DNA of 64,000 nucleotides from Nostoc commune NIES-4072 (GCF_003113895.1 NZ_BDUD01000001.1:1649821-1713820), one strand, 5' to 3'; numbered from the stretch's first letter, positions 9,474 through 19,300 are shown. Notes: generated by a model not told the origin, from the sequence alone. Numbers and translations are program-made.

Positions 9474-11000
9474 ATGAAATTGGCTTACTGGATGTATGCA
9501 GGCCCAGCCCACATCGGCACTCTGCGAATCGCTAGCTCTTTTAAAAATGTCCATGCGATCATGCACGCCCCCATTGGCGACGACTACTTTAACGTCATGC
9601 GCTCCATGCTATCGCGGGAAAGGGATTTTACTCCGGTAACAACTAGTGTCGTCGATCGCAACGTTTTGGCACGCGGCTCCCAAGAGAAGGTAGTAGATAA
9701 CATCACTCGCAAGGATGCTGAGGAACACCCAGATTTGATTGTGTTAACTCCCACCTGCACCTCCAGCATTTTGCAAGAGGATTTACACAACTTTGTCGAA
9801 CGGGCGCAGTTGGAAGCGAAAGGAGACGTAATGCTGGCGGATGTGAACCACTACCGCTACAACGAATTGCAAGCCGCCGATCGCACTTTGGATCAAATCG
9901 TCCAATACTACATTGAGAAAGCCCGGAGGCGGGGTGAATTGGCTGAGGGTAAAACTGCGAAACCCTCGGTGAACATTATCGGTACTACTACCCTTGGTTT
10001 CCACAACAATCACGACTGCACAGAACTGAAACGGTTGATGGCTGACTTGGGAATTGAGGTAAATACCTTAATTCCCGAAGGTGCTTCGGTGAATGACTTG
10101 AAGAAGATGTCCCAAGCCTGGTTTAACCTGGTGCCTTACCGTGAACTCGGTTTGACCACAGCGCGTTACCTGGAAGAACAATTCGGCACACCTTATATAG
10201 ACATTACTCCAATGGGTGTAGTGGAAACTGCCCGTTGTATTCGTAAGATTCAGCAGGTAATTAACGCTCAAGGTGCAGAAGTTGACTATGAAGACTTCAT
10301 CAATGAGCAAACCCTGCATGTATCTCAGGCTGCTTGGTTCTCCCGTTCAATTGACTGTCAAAACTTGACTGGCAAAAAAGCTGTAGTCTTTGGTGACAAC
10401 ACCCACGCCGCCGCCATTACCAAGATTTTGGCGCGAGAAATGGGAATTCATGTTGTTTGGGCTGGAACCTACTGTAAATATGATGCCGACTGGTTCCGCG
10501 AACAGGTTAGCGAGTATTGCGATGAAGTGCTAATTTCCGAAGATCATGGTGAAATTGGGGATGCGATCGCTCGTGTCGAACCCTCTGCCATTTTCGGTAC
10601 TCAAATGGAACGCCACGTTGGTAAACGTTTGGATATTCCCTGCGGCGTAATTGCTGCACCAATCCACGTCCAAAACTTCCCCATTGGTTACAAACCATTT
10701 ATGGGTTACGAAGGCACGAATCAGATTACCGATTTGATCTATAATTCTTTCACTTTGGGAATGGAAGATCACCTATTAGAAATCTTCGGTGGTCATGATA
10801 CCAAAGAAGTTATTACTAGGGGAATTTCTGCTGATTCTGATTTGAATTGGACAAAAGATGGTCAAGCAGAATTGAATAAGATTCCTGGATTTGTGCGCGG
10901 TAAAGTGAAGCGTAATACTGAGAAATTTGCCCGCGATCGCGGTTTCAAAGAAATAAACGCTGAGGTATTGTACGCTGCCAAGGAAGCCGTCGGAGCTTAA
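9474..11000 (+). CDS. chlB: Light-independent protochlorophyllide reductase subunit B
   Basis: A 508-residue protein of dark-operative protochlorophyllide reductase. Together with ChlN it forms the NifDK-like catalytic core, which takes electrons from ChlL to make chlorophyllide in the dark. The start chosen is ATG at 9474 ([15 protein letters not shown]), with GGGAGA 7-9 bases upstream; the frame is open 11 codons further, but the family starts here. Conserved ChlB features include [13 protein letters not shown] (cluster-ligand cysteine) and the C-terminal domain ending in [17 protein letters not shown]. chlL and chlN are not in the window. A strong hairpin follows at 11046-11077. Confidence 0.98.
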   Translation: MKLAYWMYAGPAHIGTLRIASSFKNVHAIMHAPIGDDYFNVMRSMLSRERDFTPVTTSVVDRNVLARGSQEKVVDNITRKDAEEHPDLIVLTPTCTSSILQEDLHNFVERAQLEAKGDVMLADVNHYRYNELQAADRTLDQIVQYYIEKARRRGELAEGKTAKPSVNIIGTTTLGFHNNHDCTELKRLMADLGIEVNTLIPEGASVNDLKKMSQAWFNLVPYRELGLTTARYLEEQFGTPYIDITPMGVVETARCIRKIQQVINAQGAEVDYEDFINEQTLHVSQAAWFSRSIDCQNLTGKKAVVFGDNTHAAAITKILAREMGIHVVWAGTYCKYDADWFREQVSEYCDEVLISEDHGEIGDAIARVEPSAIFGTQMERHVGKRLDIPCGVIAAPIHVQNFPIGYKPFMGYEGTNQITDLIYNSFTLGMEDHLLEIFGGHDTKEVITRGISADSDLNWTKDGQAELNKIPGFVRGKVKRNTEKFARDRGFKEINAEVLYAAKEAVGA

Positions 11001-11045
11001 TGATAATTTAGTTATCAGTTATAAAACTGATAGCTATAATTCTAT

Positions 11046-11077
11046 AGAAGAGTGTTTCTTTGAGAAAACACTCTTCT
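11046..11077 (+). terminator. Terminator hairpin after chlB
   Basis: A perfect 12-base stem, AGAAGAGTGTTT pairing with AAACACTCTTCT across an eight-base loop, 46 bases past the chlB stop. A T-rich tract follows only about 15-20 bases further on. It is the best candidate for the end of the chlB transcript. Confidence 0.7.
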
Positions 11078-11134
11078 GCTTATTATGAAATAAATTTTTT
11101 TTGCACAAACTAATTTATTAAAAATAGTGTATTT

Positions 11135-11416
11135 ATGAACAACAATCAATTATCCAGCAGATTGAACGAAAATAGACTGTATACCAGATTAGTTACTACA
11201 CTCAAGATACTTCAGTATGTCGTCTTTTTTATTATAGTCTTTTTTTTTATTGTAATATTTGGTGTAGCTTTAAGTTCTCCTGTAACTAATATACTTAGTC
11301 TCTTACCTTTAATTTATGTGATTATTTACTGTATTGTTATATATGTTATGACAGCAGTTTTAAGAGCAATTATTGACCTTTTAAGCCGCATAGAACGGAA
11401 TACAAGGTCTGAATAA
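11135..11416 (+). CDS. Small hypothetical membrane protein
   Basis: A 93-residue protein with two strongly hydrophobic segments (about residues 27-48 and 53-75), a charged N-terminus and a C-terminal tail ending in LLSRIERNTRSE. The DNA is more AT-rich than neighbouring genes. I do not recognise a family. The start follows an AT-rich leader without an obvious ribosome binding site, so expression is uncertain. Confidence 0.5.
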   Translation: MNNNQLSSRLNENRLYTRLVTTLKILQYVVFFIIVFFFIVIFGVALSSPVTNILSLLPLIYVIIYCIVIYVMTAVLRAIIDLLSRIERNTRSE

Positions 11417-11575
11417 TAACTGAGGACTAATCAGTTTATCTACTTATTTGGTTAGATTTAGAAAATTTAAGTTAGATGAAAGGGCATCCTGTACTGATTT
11501 TAGCTAAGACACGAGCCTCCAATCACTCAAGCTATTATGTTCTGTAAAGCCTACAGCATTAGGAAATATGCCACC

Positions 11576-11869
11576 ATGTCCAACCAGACAAACTTGACTG
11601 ATGCTCGTAACAACCTAGCCGAACTCTGCGCTCAAGTAGTTGCAGATAGAGAAGTGGTAATTATCACTCGACAAGAAGGCGAAAGCGTTGCCCTAATTGC
11701 TGTTGAAGAACTAGATAGTTTACTAGAAACATCTCATTTACTTCGTTCACCTAAAAATGCAATCCGTCTGTTAACTGCTTTGGAAAGAGCAAAAGCTAGA
11801 ACTTTAAAACCTCAAAGTATCAACGAACTACGTCAGGAGTTGGGTGTTGACGAAGAAAAAGAAGGATGA
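11576..11869 (+). CDS. Antitoxin, Phd/YefM family
   Basis: A 97-residue protein starting at the ATG at 11576 (MSNQTNLTDARNNLAELC), with AGGA 11 bases upstream; the frame is open 13 codons further back. The N-terminal DNA-binding region with TDARNNLAELCAQVVADREVVIITR and VALIAVEELDSLLE matches YefM/Phd antitoxins (residues about 7-60). The C-terminal tail would neutralise the toxin. It overlaps the downstream YoeB-like toxin by 26 bases, the usual coupled arrangement. Confidence 0.9.
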   Translation: MSNQTNLTDARNNLAELCAQVVADREVVIITRQEGESVALIAVEELDSLLETSHLLRSPKNAIRLLTALERAKARTLKPQSINELRQELGVDEEKEG

Positions 11870-12149
11870 AACCCAACCCCAAGAAAATAAAGTTCGAGAT
11901 GCTGTATTTCATCCAGAATTTCGGGAAGACCTCGCCTATTGGGTAGAGACAAACCGCAAAACAGCGCTTCGCGCTTTTAACTTGGTTGAAGCGATTATGC
12001 GAGATCCTTTTACAGGTATTGGGAAACCTGAACCATTGAAATACTTAGATTCAGATGCTTGGTCGCGGCGACTTACTCAAGAACACCGGATTGTTTATCT
12101 AGTAAGTGATGACCGAATTGATTTTCTTCAAGCTCGATATCACTACTGA
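11844..12149 (+). CDS. Toxin, Txe/YoeB family mRNA interferase
   Basis: A 101-residue protein of the YoeB group of ribosome-dependent mRNA interferases. Visible landmarks are FREDLAYWVETNRKTA, DPFTGIGKPEPLKY, WSRRLTQEHRIVYLV and the C-terminal ARYHY, which carries the family's catalytic histidine and tyrosine. The likely start is GTG 11844 or TTG 11847, a few bases after AGGAG inside the antitoxin gene. All key residues are present, so the toxin looks functional. It pairs with the YefM-like antitoxin upstream. Confidence 0.9.
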   Translation: MLTKKKKDETQPQENKVRDAVFHPEFREDLAYWVETNRKTALRAFNLVEAIMRDPFTGIGKPEPLKYLDSDAWSRRLTQEHRIVYLVSDDRIDFLQARYHY

Positions 12150-12265
12150 AATAGCCAATACCAGTAATGTGACTTTACAGCTACTTTTAGTTATTTTCCT
12201 TACATTGCTAAAATAGCGATGCCTACGGCGAACTGTGCCTACGCACCTCTATCTATTGCAAAAAC

Positions 12266-13480
12266 TTAGTGCGATCGCTTGTATTTTTCTAGCAATTGCG
12301 GCAAGTAATCATAACCGTCCACGCCAATAAATTTAATGATGTTAGTTCGGTACTTTACTATTAATTGCTGTACGGTTTCATCTCCTAATTTACTCTGTAA
12401 AATTGTTAATAACCCAGCCGCTTGCCGCCATTCCATCGCAGCAATTTGCTCTAATAAATACATCCCTAGACAGCTATTGTATACAGCTTTTTCATAATTA
12501 TTCAGGTTGTAGTAACTTTCCGCCAGATACAAAAAGTTCAGCCCTTGCAGATATTTATCACTAGAAAACTGCACCGCCTCACTGCCTTTTTCTAGGTATT
12601 CTACAGCAGCTTGAGGTTTTTCTAAGGCGACGTGAGCAATACCAAGACTGATGTAACAAAGGGCTTGAGTTTGGCGAGCCGCCAAGCTGATACCAAATCG
12701 TGAATCACTCAATTTTTCTGACAATTCCAAACCTCGGTGCAAGTATTCTATTGCTTGTTCATAGACATCTGGTTCTATGCGTTCCATCTGCTGTGCCGCA
12801 AACACTTCGCTATAGCCTAAAGTTGCCAAGGCGTGAGCTTCTCCTAAGCGTTCGCCTGCTTGACGAGCCAAAATTAACGCCCTCTGGCTGTAGTTAATCG
12901 CCTGAGAATAATCTTTTTGAGCAACGCAAACACAGCTATTGTGGTTGAGATTGGCAATTTCACAGGGTTGATCCCCGGCTTGGCGGGCAATTTCTAAGGC
13001 TTCCTGGTGAAATGAGTTAGCCTCTGGATATTTACCTAAAATAAACTGGGAATAGCCCAACAGCGTTAGTATCCGCGCTTTTTCTTGAGTACCTTCCACT
13101 TCTTTTAGTGGTGTATCCAAATAAGCGATGGCATCTCGCAGCGCATCCCTACCGAAAAAGGCAAAAACTCCGCCGTAAAGGGGAAAGTATTCGCGATGGG
13201 CAAAAGTTCTGAGAATTTGTAAGACGATCTGAAAACAGGCTTTCGCTAATTCTTCGCCTTTGCTGCGATCGATACTGGTAGCGATACGGAAACCATTAGA
13301 TAACTCGCACCAAACTGCAGCGAAACTGAGAAAAGTGGCAATGGACGCAGATGTACCCCATTTGGAATCATAAGGTTGTCTTTCAAACCAAGTCACCAAA
13401 CTTTGCTGTATTCTTTGGAGAATTACTGTCAACTCCACCCAGTCTTTTTCAGATTGGGTGGAATGTGAGCGATCGCTCAA
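12266..13480 (-). CDS. Tetratricopeptide repeat protein with unclear 5' end
   Basis: The 404-codon frame starting at a TTG (13480) encodes a TPR protein with several helix pairs (for example GYSQFILGKYPEANSFHQEA and LGIAHVALEKPQAAVEYLEKG). However, the same frame stays open upstream to 13681 and encodes plausible protein (SYQKLIEEIITTALKG, then KEFIYRQLVENVSS) without ATG, GTG or TTG. An ATG at 13638 is in another frame, which would join this one by a -1 shift at eight adenines (13611-13618 on the plus strand). The true protein is therefore probably longer, about 457 residues if the shift is real, or the gene is a slightly damaged copy. Function unknown beyond protein-protein interaction. Confidence 0.7.
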   Translation of the reverse strand: MSDRSHSTQSEKDWVELTVILQRIQQSLVTWFERQPYDSKWGTSASIATFLSFAAVWCELSNGFRIATSIDRSKGEELAKACFQIVLQILRTFAHREYFPLYGGVFAFFGRDALRDAIAYLDTPLKEVEGTQEKARILTLLGYSQFILGKYPEANSFHQEALEIARQAGDQPCEIANLNHNSCVCVAQKDYSQAINYSQRALILARQAGERLGEAHALATLGYSEVFAAQQMERIEPDVYEQAIEYLHRGLELSEKLSDSRFGISLAARQTQALCYISLGIAHVALEKPQAAVEYLEKGSEAVQFSSDKYLQGLNFLYLAESYYNLNNYEKAVYNSCLGMYLLEQIAAMEWRQAAGLLTILQSKLGDETVQQLIVKYRTNIIKFIGVDGYDYLPQLLEKYKRSH

Positions 13481-13684
13481 ACAGCGTTCAAAGATTTCAC
13501 CATTACCACTGCTTACATTTTCTACTAATTGGCGATATATAAACTCTTTGGAACTGATTTTACCTTTAAGGGCGGTAGTAATAATTTCCTCGATTAACTT
13601 TTGATAGCTCTTTTTTTTACTAAGGAAGTTACATACATATAGAAAATAAACGTTGTCAACGGTAGTTTCCAGAAGATGTTCTTA

Positions 13685-14754
13685 ATTCTTAACATTATTT
13701 GTGCATTTAGGAATCTTGACCGAATCAGTTATCAGTTATCAGTTATCAAATAAATGTGTTGTTCGGTACAAGCCCCCGATTTTAATCGTGGAGATAGAAT
13801 AAAAATTTTATGTCGAGACGCATAGCGCGAGACATAAAGGCCTCCAAATCCTTATCCCCTCAATTTATTGATGGGGATTTAACTGATAACTGATAACTGT
13901 TCACTGTTAACTGTTAAAAAGCCAGATGTTAATACCGTTTCTCAAAATATTTGTATCAGGTATTTCGTAAAATGGTTATAACTTATAGCGATCGCATAAT
14001 CAAACAGCATTGAGATCGATAGCCAATGACCGCAGAAGTTGGCATAGATCCCATTAGTGCGTCACCGATAGCATTAGCGAGTCATCTCCCAAGGGGAGAC
14101 CATGCCGCGCAACGAGCGTCACAGCCCCTTAACCCTCTTTTGTCACTCTGGGAAAATAAAAACCAAAGCCAAATTTTGAACTGTAGATAGAGTGGGCATT
14201 TGAGCGTTTATTTTCTAACACAATGGTTGAAATCATGGTTTTTGGTAAAAGTCTTATGCTGTAAGCATTCCAGATTATTCTCTCCCGAAAGTGATAAAAG
14301 AGGGTTAAAGTAGACATCACCTCTTGGGTTTGGAACGTAGAGCCAATAAAATGTAAACTTTAAGATACTTGCACCGAGTTTCTAGTATAGTGTGGCGGAA
14401 GTTCCCTACCTTAAGGGCTTAAGCTCCTTGCTGGTTTGAGATGGTAGCTAGATTTACGCCAAGGTGTACGAAGATACTACCCTATAGCGATCGCAACTAC
14501 AACCCCTCTAGCGATCGCATTCCTTAACACAGAAATTTACTGATAAATAAAAATTAATAGCGAACAAATATCACAATACAAAATTATTACTTCGGGGATC
14601 TAATAGGCAGAATAACTTACTAAAGTCCAAACCGATGTGTCTCCCATAACGAAGTAAAAAAAGCATCACAAAAGCCTCGCAATCTCTCTTAGAGAAAAAA
14701 AGCAGATGCATGTTAATGTTTTAATCTCATTGACTTCCCTTCGTTCCTTTCCCT
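13685..14754. other. Gene-free region with repeats, upstream of the replication gene
   Basis: About 1.07 kb without a convincing gene. It contains TTATCAG-type repeats at 13726-13746 and 13880-13920, an inverted-repeat element at 14129-14308 (separate entry), two copies of TAGCGATCGCA at about 14484 and 14510, and a 10-base inverted repeat pair flanking the start of the next gene. If the downstream replication protein is active, an origin could lie here, but no iteron array is visible. Confidence 0.5.
14129..14308. repeat. MITE-like element, TIR family CCCTCTTNTGTCACT (copy 1)
   Basis: A 180-base segment bounded by inverted repeats: TTAACCCTCTTTTGTCACT on the left and AGTGATAAAAGAGGGTTAA on the right, one mismatch in 19. 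The interior has no gene. The ends match those of another element at 32012-32203, which has a different interior. This pattern fits a non-autonomous transposable element mobilised by a transposase not present in the window. Confidence 0.6.
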
Positions 14755-14764
14755 ATGCATCTGC
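14702..14764. promoter_or_regulatory. Inverted repeat flanking the replication-gene start
   Basis: GCAGATGCAT at 14702-14711 and ATGCATCTGC at 14755-14764 form a perfect 10-base inverted repeat with a 43-base spacer. The right arm begins exactly at the ATG of the downstream gene, so an mRNA hairpin or a bound dimer would cover the start codon and the ribosome binding region. This suggests autoregulation, but it is inference from position only. Confidence 0.4.
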
Positions 14765-17700
14765 ACTATTATTTACACCCCCAACACCTTGAAGAATTAG
14801 TCAAGAGTAGTGGTATAGACTTACACCTAGTGCAACTCAATTTTAAGTCACTCCAAGGCGTAACAGCTTTTGAGTACCTATTGATTTCTGAGCTACTCCC
14901 TCGCACCAATACCGGAATGGTGAAAAGTTCATGGTTGCAGCGTTATACTCATATTACTGAAGGTGGTTGGTGGTGTTCTGGGCTAGACCCTTTGAATAAT
15001 TGGCAAATGATGGAATGGGGATGCTTTAAGCCAAACCAACCCCGACAGAATCACAATGGTAAGTCCATCAAATACGAGCATCCCCCCAGCACGCCAACGC
15101 GGGTGTTTTGTTTGCGGGTAACGCTGCAAGTGTGGCAGCAAGTTGCTGGACGTTACAATCTGGTCATGCCTGACAATATCACCATTACTGCTGATGGTGA
15201 AGCTGAAGGCTTTTGGCAATGGGTGATGCAACATAATATTCCCCTGATTCTATGTGAGGGTGTGAAAAAAGCAGCCACACTTTTAACGCAAGGATATGTA
15301 GCTATTGCCATTCCTGGAATTACCAGTGGTTATCGGGTTGTTAAAGATGAATTTGGCAAAGTTACCCGTCGTCAGTTAATTCCTGATTTAGCAGCGTTTG
15401 CAATTACAAAACGTAGTTTTTATATTTGCTTTGATTTTGAAACTCAACCTAAAACAATTGCTGCTGTAAATAACGCCATTTCTCAACTTGGTTGTTTATT
15501 CCAGCAAAAAAATTGCACTGTTAAAGTCATCGAACTCCCAGGAATAGAAAAAGGAGTTGATGAATTTATCGTTGCCAAAGGTGCAACTAGTTTTGATAAA
15601 GTTTATCGCCAAAGTGTTGATTTAGAAATTTATTTAGCTCAAAGCAAACCCCACACCGAGTTAAGCATTCCTGTGGCTCTCACATTGAATCGCCCTTATA
15701 TAAGTGAAATACCTTTCCCCACTTCTGGATTAGTAGGAGTCAAATCAGCAAAAGGAACAGGTAAAACTACAGCACTACAAGCTGTTGTTCAGCAAGCAAA
15801 AGTTAGAAATCAACCTGTTTTATTAATTACTCATAGAATCCTACTAGGAAGATTTTTGTGTGAGAAAATTGGTATTCAATGGGGAACACATAAAGAAGAT
15901 GGGGATAAAAGGATTGATAAAACACTTACCCCTGCTCCTCCCATCCTCCGTTCACTCTTTCCACAGCAATCCCTTGGACTATGTGTTGATTCTATTTGGA
16001 AACTTAATCCTGAAAATTGGCGGGGAGCAATAGTAATTCTGGATGAAGTAGAGCAGTCTTTGTGGCATCTATTAAACAGTAATACTTGTAAGCACAAGCG
16101 TGTAAAAATATTAAAATTATTCCAGCAACTAATTTCCACAGTGTTAACAACTGGGGGATTAGTAATTGCCCAAGATGCTGATTTATCAGATGTTTCACTT
16201 GAATATTTACAGGGATTAGCAGGAATTAAATTAACGCCTTGGGTAGTTCTCAATCAATGGAAGCCTCAGCATGGTTGGGATGTAACTTTTTATGATTCGC
16301 CGAACCCAACACCGCTAATTCACCAACTGGAATTGGATTTACTTGCTGGACGTAAATGTTATGTGACTACCGATAGCCGCGCTGGGCGTTACAGTTGCGA
16401 AACAATTGAACGTTATCTCAAAGAACGCTTACAAAAATTACGAAGGCAATTTCCCAAAACTTTAGTAGTTAGTAGCCACACTACAAATACACCTGGCCAC
16501 GAAGCGGTTGATTTTATCGCAGCAATCAATCAAAAAATCTCTGCTTATGACGGCGTTTTTGTTACCCCTAGTCTTGGTACAGGAATTAGTATTGATGTCC
16601 AACATTTCGACCGAGTTTATGGCATTTTTCAAGGGGTAATTCCTGATTCGGAAGCAAGACAAGCATTAGCAAGAGTGCGGGATGATGTGCCGCGTGTTGT
16701 CTGGTGCGCTAAACGAGGTATTGGCTTAATTGGTAGTGGTAGTACAAATTATCGCTTGCTATCTGATTGGTATCAAGAAAACCAGAAAGAAAACTTAGCT
16801 TTGCTTAGTCCACTGCATAAAATAGATGTGGATTTACCTTTAGTTCATGACCCGATTCATTTGCGAACTTGGGCCAAGTTATCTGCACGGGTAAATGCTT
16901 CTATTCGCCTCTACCGTCAATCGCTGCAAGATGGTTTGATTGCTGATGGGCATCAAATTCAGATGCGGAGTAATGCTGTTCACAATAATATTATTCGAGA
17001 TTTACGCCTTGCGTTTTTGGCAACTGACGCTGATGATTTATCTACTCGCAGAAGATTAATTTTAGAAATTGTCAAAGTTCAAAAAGATTGGGCGCAAAGC
17101 CGTCAAAAAGCTAAAGAAATTAAACGCAAAATTAAAGATATTAAGCAGCAAAATCAATTATCGATAGCAACTGCTGTAGCTAATGCTAAAGATATCGATT
17201 ACGTAGAATATGAGCAGCTATTAGTGAAGCATTCTCTGACTGATGGAGAACGTAACCAAATCAACAAGTATGTTCTCAGGCAAAGGTATGGTGTAGAAGT
17301 TACTCCTTGGCTGAAATTGCAGGATGACCACGCATATTATCGTCAATTGTTAATTCATTATTATCTAACTCACGAAAGCGAGTATTTTCACGTTAGAGAC
17401 CAGCAAGAATGGCATCAGCAATTGTCTTGGGGTGAAGGGAAAGTTTTTCTGCCAGATTTAAAAACTTATACGCTCAAAGTTGAGGCGATGAGAGCTTTGG
17501 GAATGCTTCAGTTTCTCGAATCAGAAAGAGAATTTACTGAGAGTAATCCAGATTTAATATTGCTGAAAAATATTGTTTTTCAGCACAGTAAGCATATTAA
17601 AAGAGCGCTTGGGATTAACTTAGTCGGGGAGAAAGAGCAGGTTTCGGGAATAAAAATACTCAGCCGACTGTTAAATTTGCTGGGCTTGAAACTAAAGCGG

Positions 17701-17904
17701 GTAAATGAGGTTTATCAAATCGACCTAGAAACATTCTATGATGGCAGAGAGAAAATATTTGCAGTTTGGCATCAACGGGATGAGTTGATGTTGGCTCATG
17801 TTAAGAGTGTTGGCTACGATTTGCCTGATTATTCTTCAGATTGGAAGCTTGAAATTGTACAACCAAAGGCTTATACCGCAGCAGCCAATATCCTTGACAG
17901 CTAA
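14755..17904 (+). CDS. Plasmid replication protein, CyRepA1-like (DUF3854 plus P-loop helicase)
   Basis: A 1049-residue protein. The N-terminal third carries a DUF3854/Toprim-like region: LILCEGVKKAATLLTQGYVAIAIPG (about residues 163-187, seen in two overlapping parts) and YICFDFETQPK. The centre has a Walker A motif KGTGKTTALQAVV (about 333-345) and a Walker B-like VILDEVEQS (about 426). The C-terminal part is charged and partly coiled. This layout matches the cyanobacterial plasmid initiator family named CyRepA1. A plasmid-type initiator among ordinary chromosomal genes suggests an integrated plasmid or a relic of one. The gene is full length with no frameshift. No partition genes or obvious attachment sites flank it. 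Confidence 0.8.
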   Translation: MHLHYYLHPQHLEELVKSSGIDLHLVQLNFKSLQGVTAFEYLLISELLPRTNTGMVKSSWLQRYTHITEGGWWCSGLDPLNNWQMMEWGCFKPNQPRQNHNGKSIKYEHPPSTPTRVFCLRVTLQVWQQVAGRYNLVMPDNITITADGEAEGFWQWVMQHNIPLILCEGVKKAATLLTQGYVAIAIPGITSGYRVVKDEFGKVTRRQLIPDLAAFAITKRSFYICFDFETQPKTIAAVNNAISQLGCLFQQKNCTVKVIELPGIEKGVDEFIVAKGATSFDKVYRQSVDLEIYLAQSKPHTELSIPVALTLNRPYISEIPFPTSGLVGVKSAKGTGKTTALQAVVQQAKVRNQPVLLITHRILLGRFLCEKIGIQWGTHKEDGDKRIDKTLTPAPPILRSLFPQQSLGLCVDSIWKLNPENWRGAIVILDEVEQSLWHLLNSNTCKHKRVKILKLFQQLISTVLTTGGLVIAQDADLSDVSLEYLQGLAGIKLTPWVVLNQWKPQHGWDVTFYDSPNPTPLIHQLELDLLAGRKCYVTTDSRAGRYSCETIERYLKERLQKLRRQFPKTLVVSSHTTNTPGHEAVDFIAAINQKISAYDGVFVTPSLGTGISIDVQHFDRVYGIFQGVIPDSEARQALARVRDDVPRVVWCAKRGIGLIGSGSTNYRLLSDWYQENQKENLALLSPLHKIDVDLPLVHDPIHLRTWAKLSARVNASIRLYRQSLQDGLIADGHQIQMRSNAVHNNIIRDLRLAFLATDADDLSTRRRLILEIVKVQKDWAQSRQKAKEIKRKIKDIKQQNQLSIATAVANAKDIDYVEYEQLLVKHSLTDGERNQINKYVLRQRYGVEVTPWLKLQDDHAYYRQLLIHYYLTHESEYFHVRDQQEWHQQLSWGEGKVFLPDLKTYTLKVEAMRALGMLQFLESEREFTESNPDLILLKNIVFQHSKHIKRALGINLVGEKEQVSGIKILSRLLNLLGLKLKRVNEVYQIDLETFYDGREKIFAVWHQRDELMLAHVKSVGYDLPDYSSDWKLEIVQPKAYTAAANILDS

Positions 17905-17952
17905 GTGTGTATAAAGACAGCCAAGCATTAGTTATATCAATTAGCCCAATTT

Positions 17953-18237
17953 TTAATTTGCCTTCACCCGCGCCTGCTTCACCATCGCAATTAGAGTTTG
18001 ATGGGCATCTTCCGCATCTGCTAAAACATGATCAAATTGAATGCGAACTGACACAGCTTTCCCATTCACTTGCGCTGTTAAATCCATACCTTGTGCATCA
18101 ATTGACAGCATTTGTGCTGCATTTGCATCTGTTACACCACCAAAAGTCTTAGCATAAAGAACTATGGCATCAGCATGATCATCATTCATGTGCTTGCAGA
18201 TGCGTGAACTAATATCAGCAGAAAAATCTTTAGACAT
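17953..18237 (-). CDS. DUF2470 domain protein
   Basis: A 94-residue protein consisting almost entirely of the DUF2470 domain: ISSRICKHMNDDHADAIVLYA near the N-terminus (cited in part, about residues 10-28), the central strand LSIDAQGMDLTAQVNG, and a final helix. The same fold forms part of HugZ-like haem-handling proteins and plant haem-oxygenase-like proteins, so a tetrapyrrole link is possible but unproven. It is convergent with the replication gene, leaving a 48-base gap. Confidence 0.85.
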   Translation of the reverse strand: MSKDFSADISSRICKHMNDDHADAIVLYAKTFGGVTDANAAQMLSIDAQGMDLTAQVNGKAVSVRIQFDHVLADAEDAHQTLIAMVKQARVKAN

Positions 18238-18476
18238 TGTTGAGATAGAAGCAACAGCTTAAATTCTAAACTAACAACGCGAATGAAATTTGCTGATTTT
18301 CTTTCTTAACACTCAAGACGATGCATTTTATCCCATTGCATATTAAATTAATTTTATTTATGGGGGAATAATTAAATTAAAATAAAACTTATTCAGTATT
18401 TCTACCTTCTACTACGGAAACCAGACAGCTTAAACTGTAGCAGAAGTATTAGCCAAACTATTGAAGCTAAGAGAAA

Positions 18477-19232
18477 ATGAGCGAAACTAGCCCCAGACGA
18501 ATTGTAATTGGGGATGTACATGGTCACTATGAAGGTTTGATGACATTGTTGGAGGCGATCGCCCCCACGTCAGACGATCAAATCTATTTTCTGGGAGACT
18601 TAATTGATCGTGGGCCTCATAGTTCACAAGTAGTCAATTTTGTCAAGCGACATAACTACTCATGTTTGCTGGGAAATCATGAGCAGATGTTATTAAACAT
18701 TCTGACCAATGACAGAATTTCCTCCCCGACGATGCAAGCATGGCTGTACAGTGGAGGGCAAGCTACCGTAGCCAGTTACCACGAGGCATCAATTCCTGAT
18801 GACCATCTGGATTGGTTTAAGAGTTTGCCTACATATCTCGACTTGGGGGATATTTGGTTAACTCATGCTGGTGTTGACCCTTCCAAGTCTGTAACAGAAC
18901 AAACTGCCGATCAACTGTGCTGGATACGAGAAGAATTTCACAGCATTGAAAAACCCTACTTCCCAGATAAGCTCATTATCATCGGTCATACCATTACCTT
19001 TACTCTGCCGGGTGTTTCTCCTGGTAAACTGGCACAAGGAGAGGGATGGCTAGACATAGATACTGGCGCTTATCATCCCCGGAGTGGCTGGTTGACTGGA
19101 CTAGATGTCACAAATAACCTGGTTTATCAAGTTAATATTTTTAAAGACTATCTCCGTACCTTGCCCTTAGAAGATGTAGTGATCAGAATTGATCCAGCTA
19201 AAATCAAAGTCGATCGCCGCAATAAGAATTGA
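18477..19232 (+). CDS. Calcineurin-like metallophosphoesterase (PP1/ApaH type)
   Basis: A 251-residue protein with the full metallophosphatase signature in its first 75 residues: GDVHGH, then GDLIDRGPHS, then LLGNHEQML, with later metal-binding histidines in LTHAGVDP and IIGHT. Relatives include bacterial serine/threonine phosphatases and diadenosine tetraphosphatases; the motifs do not separate these. The C-terminal 50 residues extend past the domain. It appears monocistronic. Confidence 0.88.
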   Translation: MSETSPRRIVIGDVHGHYEGLMTLLEAIAPTSDDQIYFLGDLIDRGPHSSQVVNFVKRHNYSCLLGNHEQMLLNILTNDRISSPTMQAWLYSGGQATVASYHEASIPDDHLDWFKSLPTYLDLGDIWLTHAGVDPSKSVTEQTADQLCWIREEFHSIEKPYFPDKLIIIGHTITFTLPGVSPGKLAQGEGWLDIDTGAYHPRSGWLTGLDVTNNLVYQVNIFKDYLRTLPLEDVVIRIDPAKIKVDRRNKN

Positions 19233-19300
19233 GCAATATTCAAGATGAGTGGGGAGATGAGGGAGACAAGGGGAATAAGCAATGCTCGATGCCTAATACC

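Noticed and set aside
13757..13870. Possible IS200/IS605 end or small RNA (CCCCCGATTTTAATCG hairpin)
   Set aside because: Only a weak imperfect hairpin and no transposase or matching second end could be found.
13994..14170. 58-codon plus-strand frame beginning MTAEVGIDPIS (about 14026)
   Set aside because: It is cut by the inverted-repeat element at 14129 and has no recognised similarity; could be a relic but evidence is too thin.
14129..14320. 63-codon minus-strand frame
   Set aside because: It covers the inverted-repeat element at 14129-14308 and has no ribosome site or protein-like pattern.
17907..18152. 81-codon plus-strand frame after the replication gene
   Set aside because: Antisense to the DUF2470 gene, which has clear family motifs.
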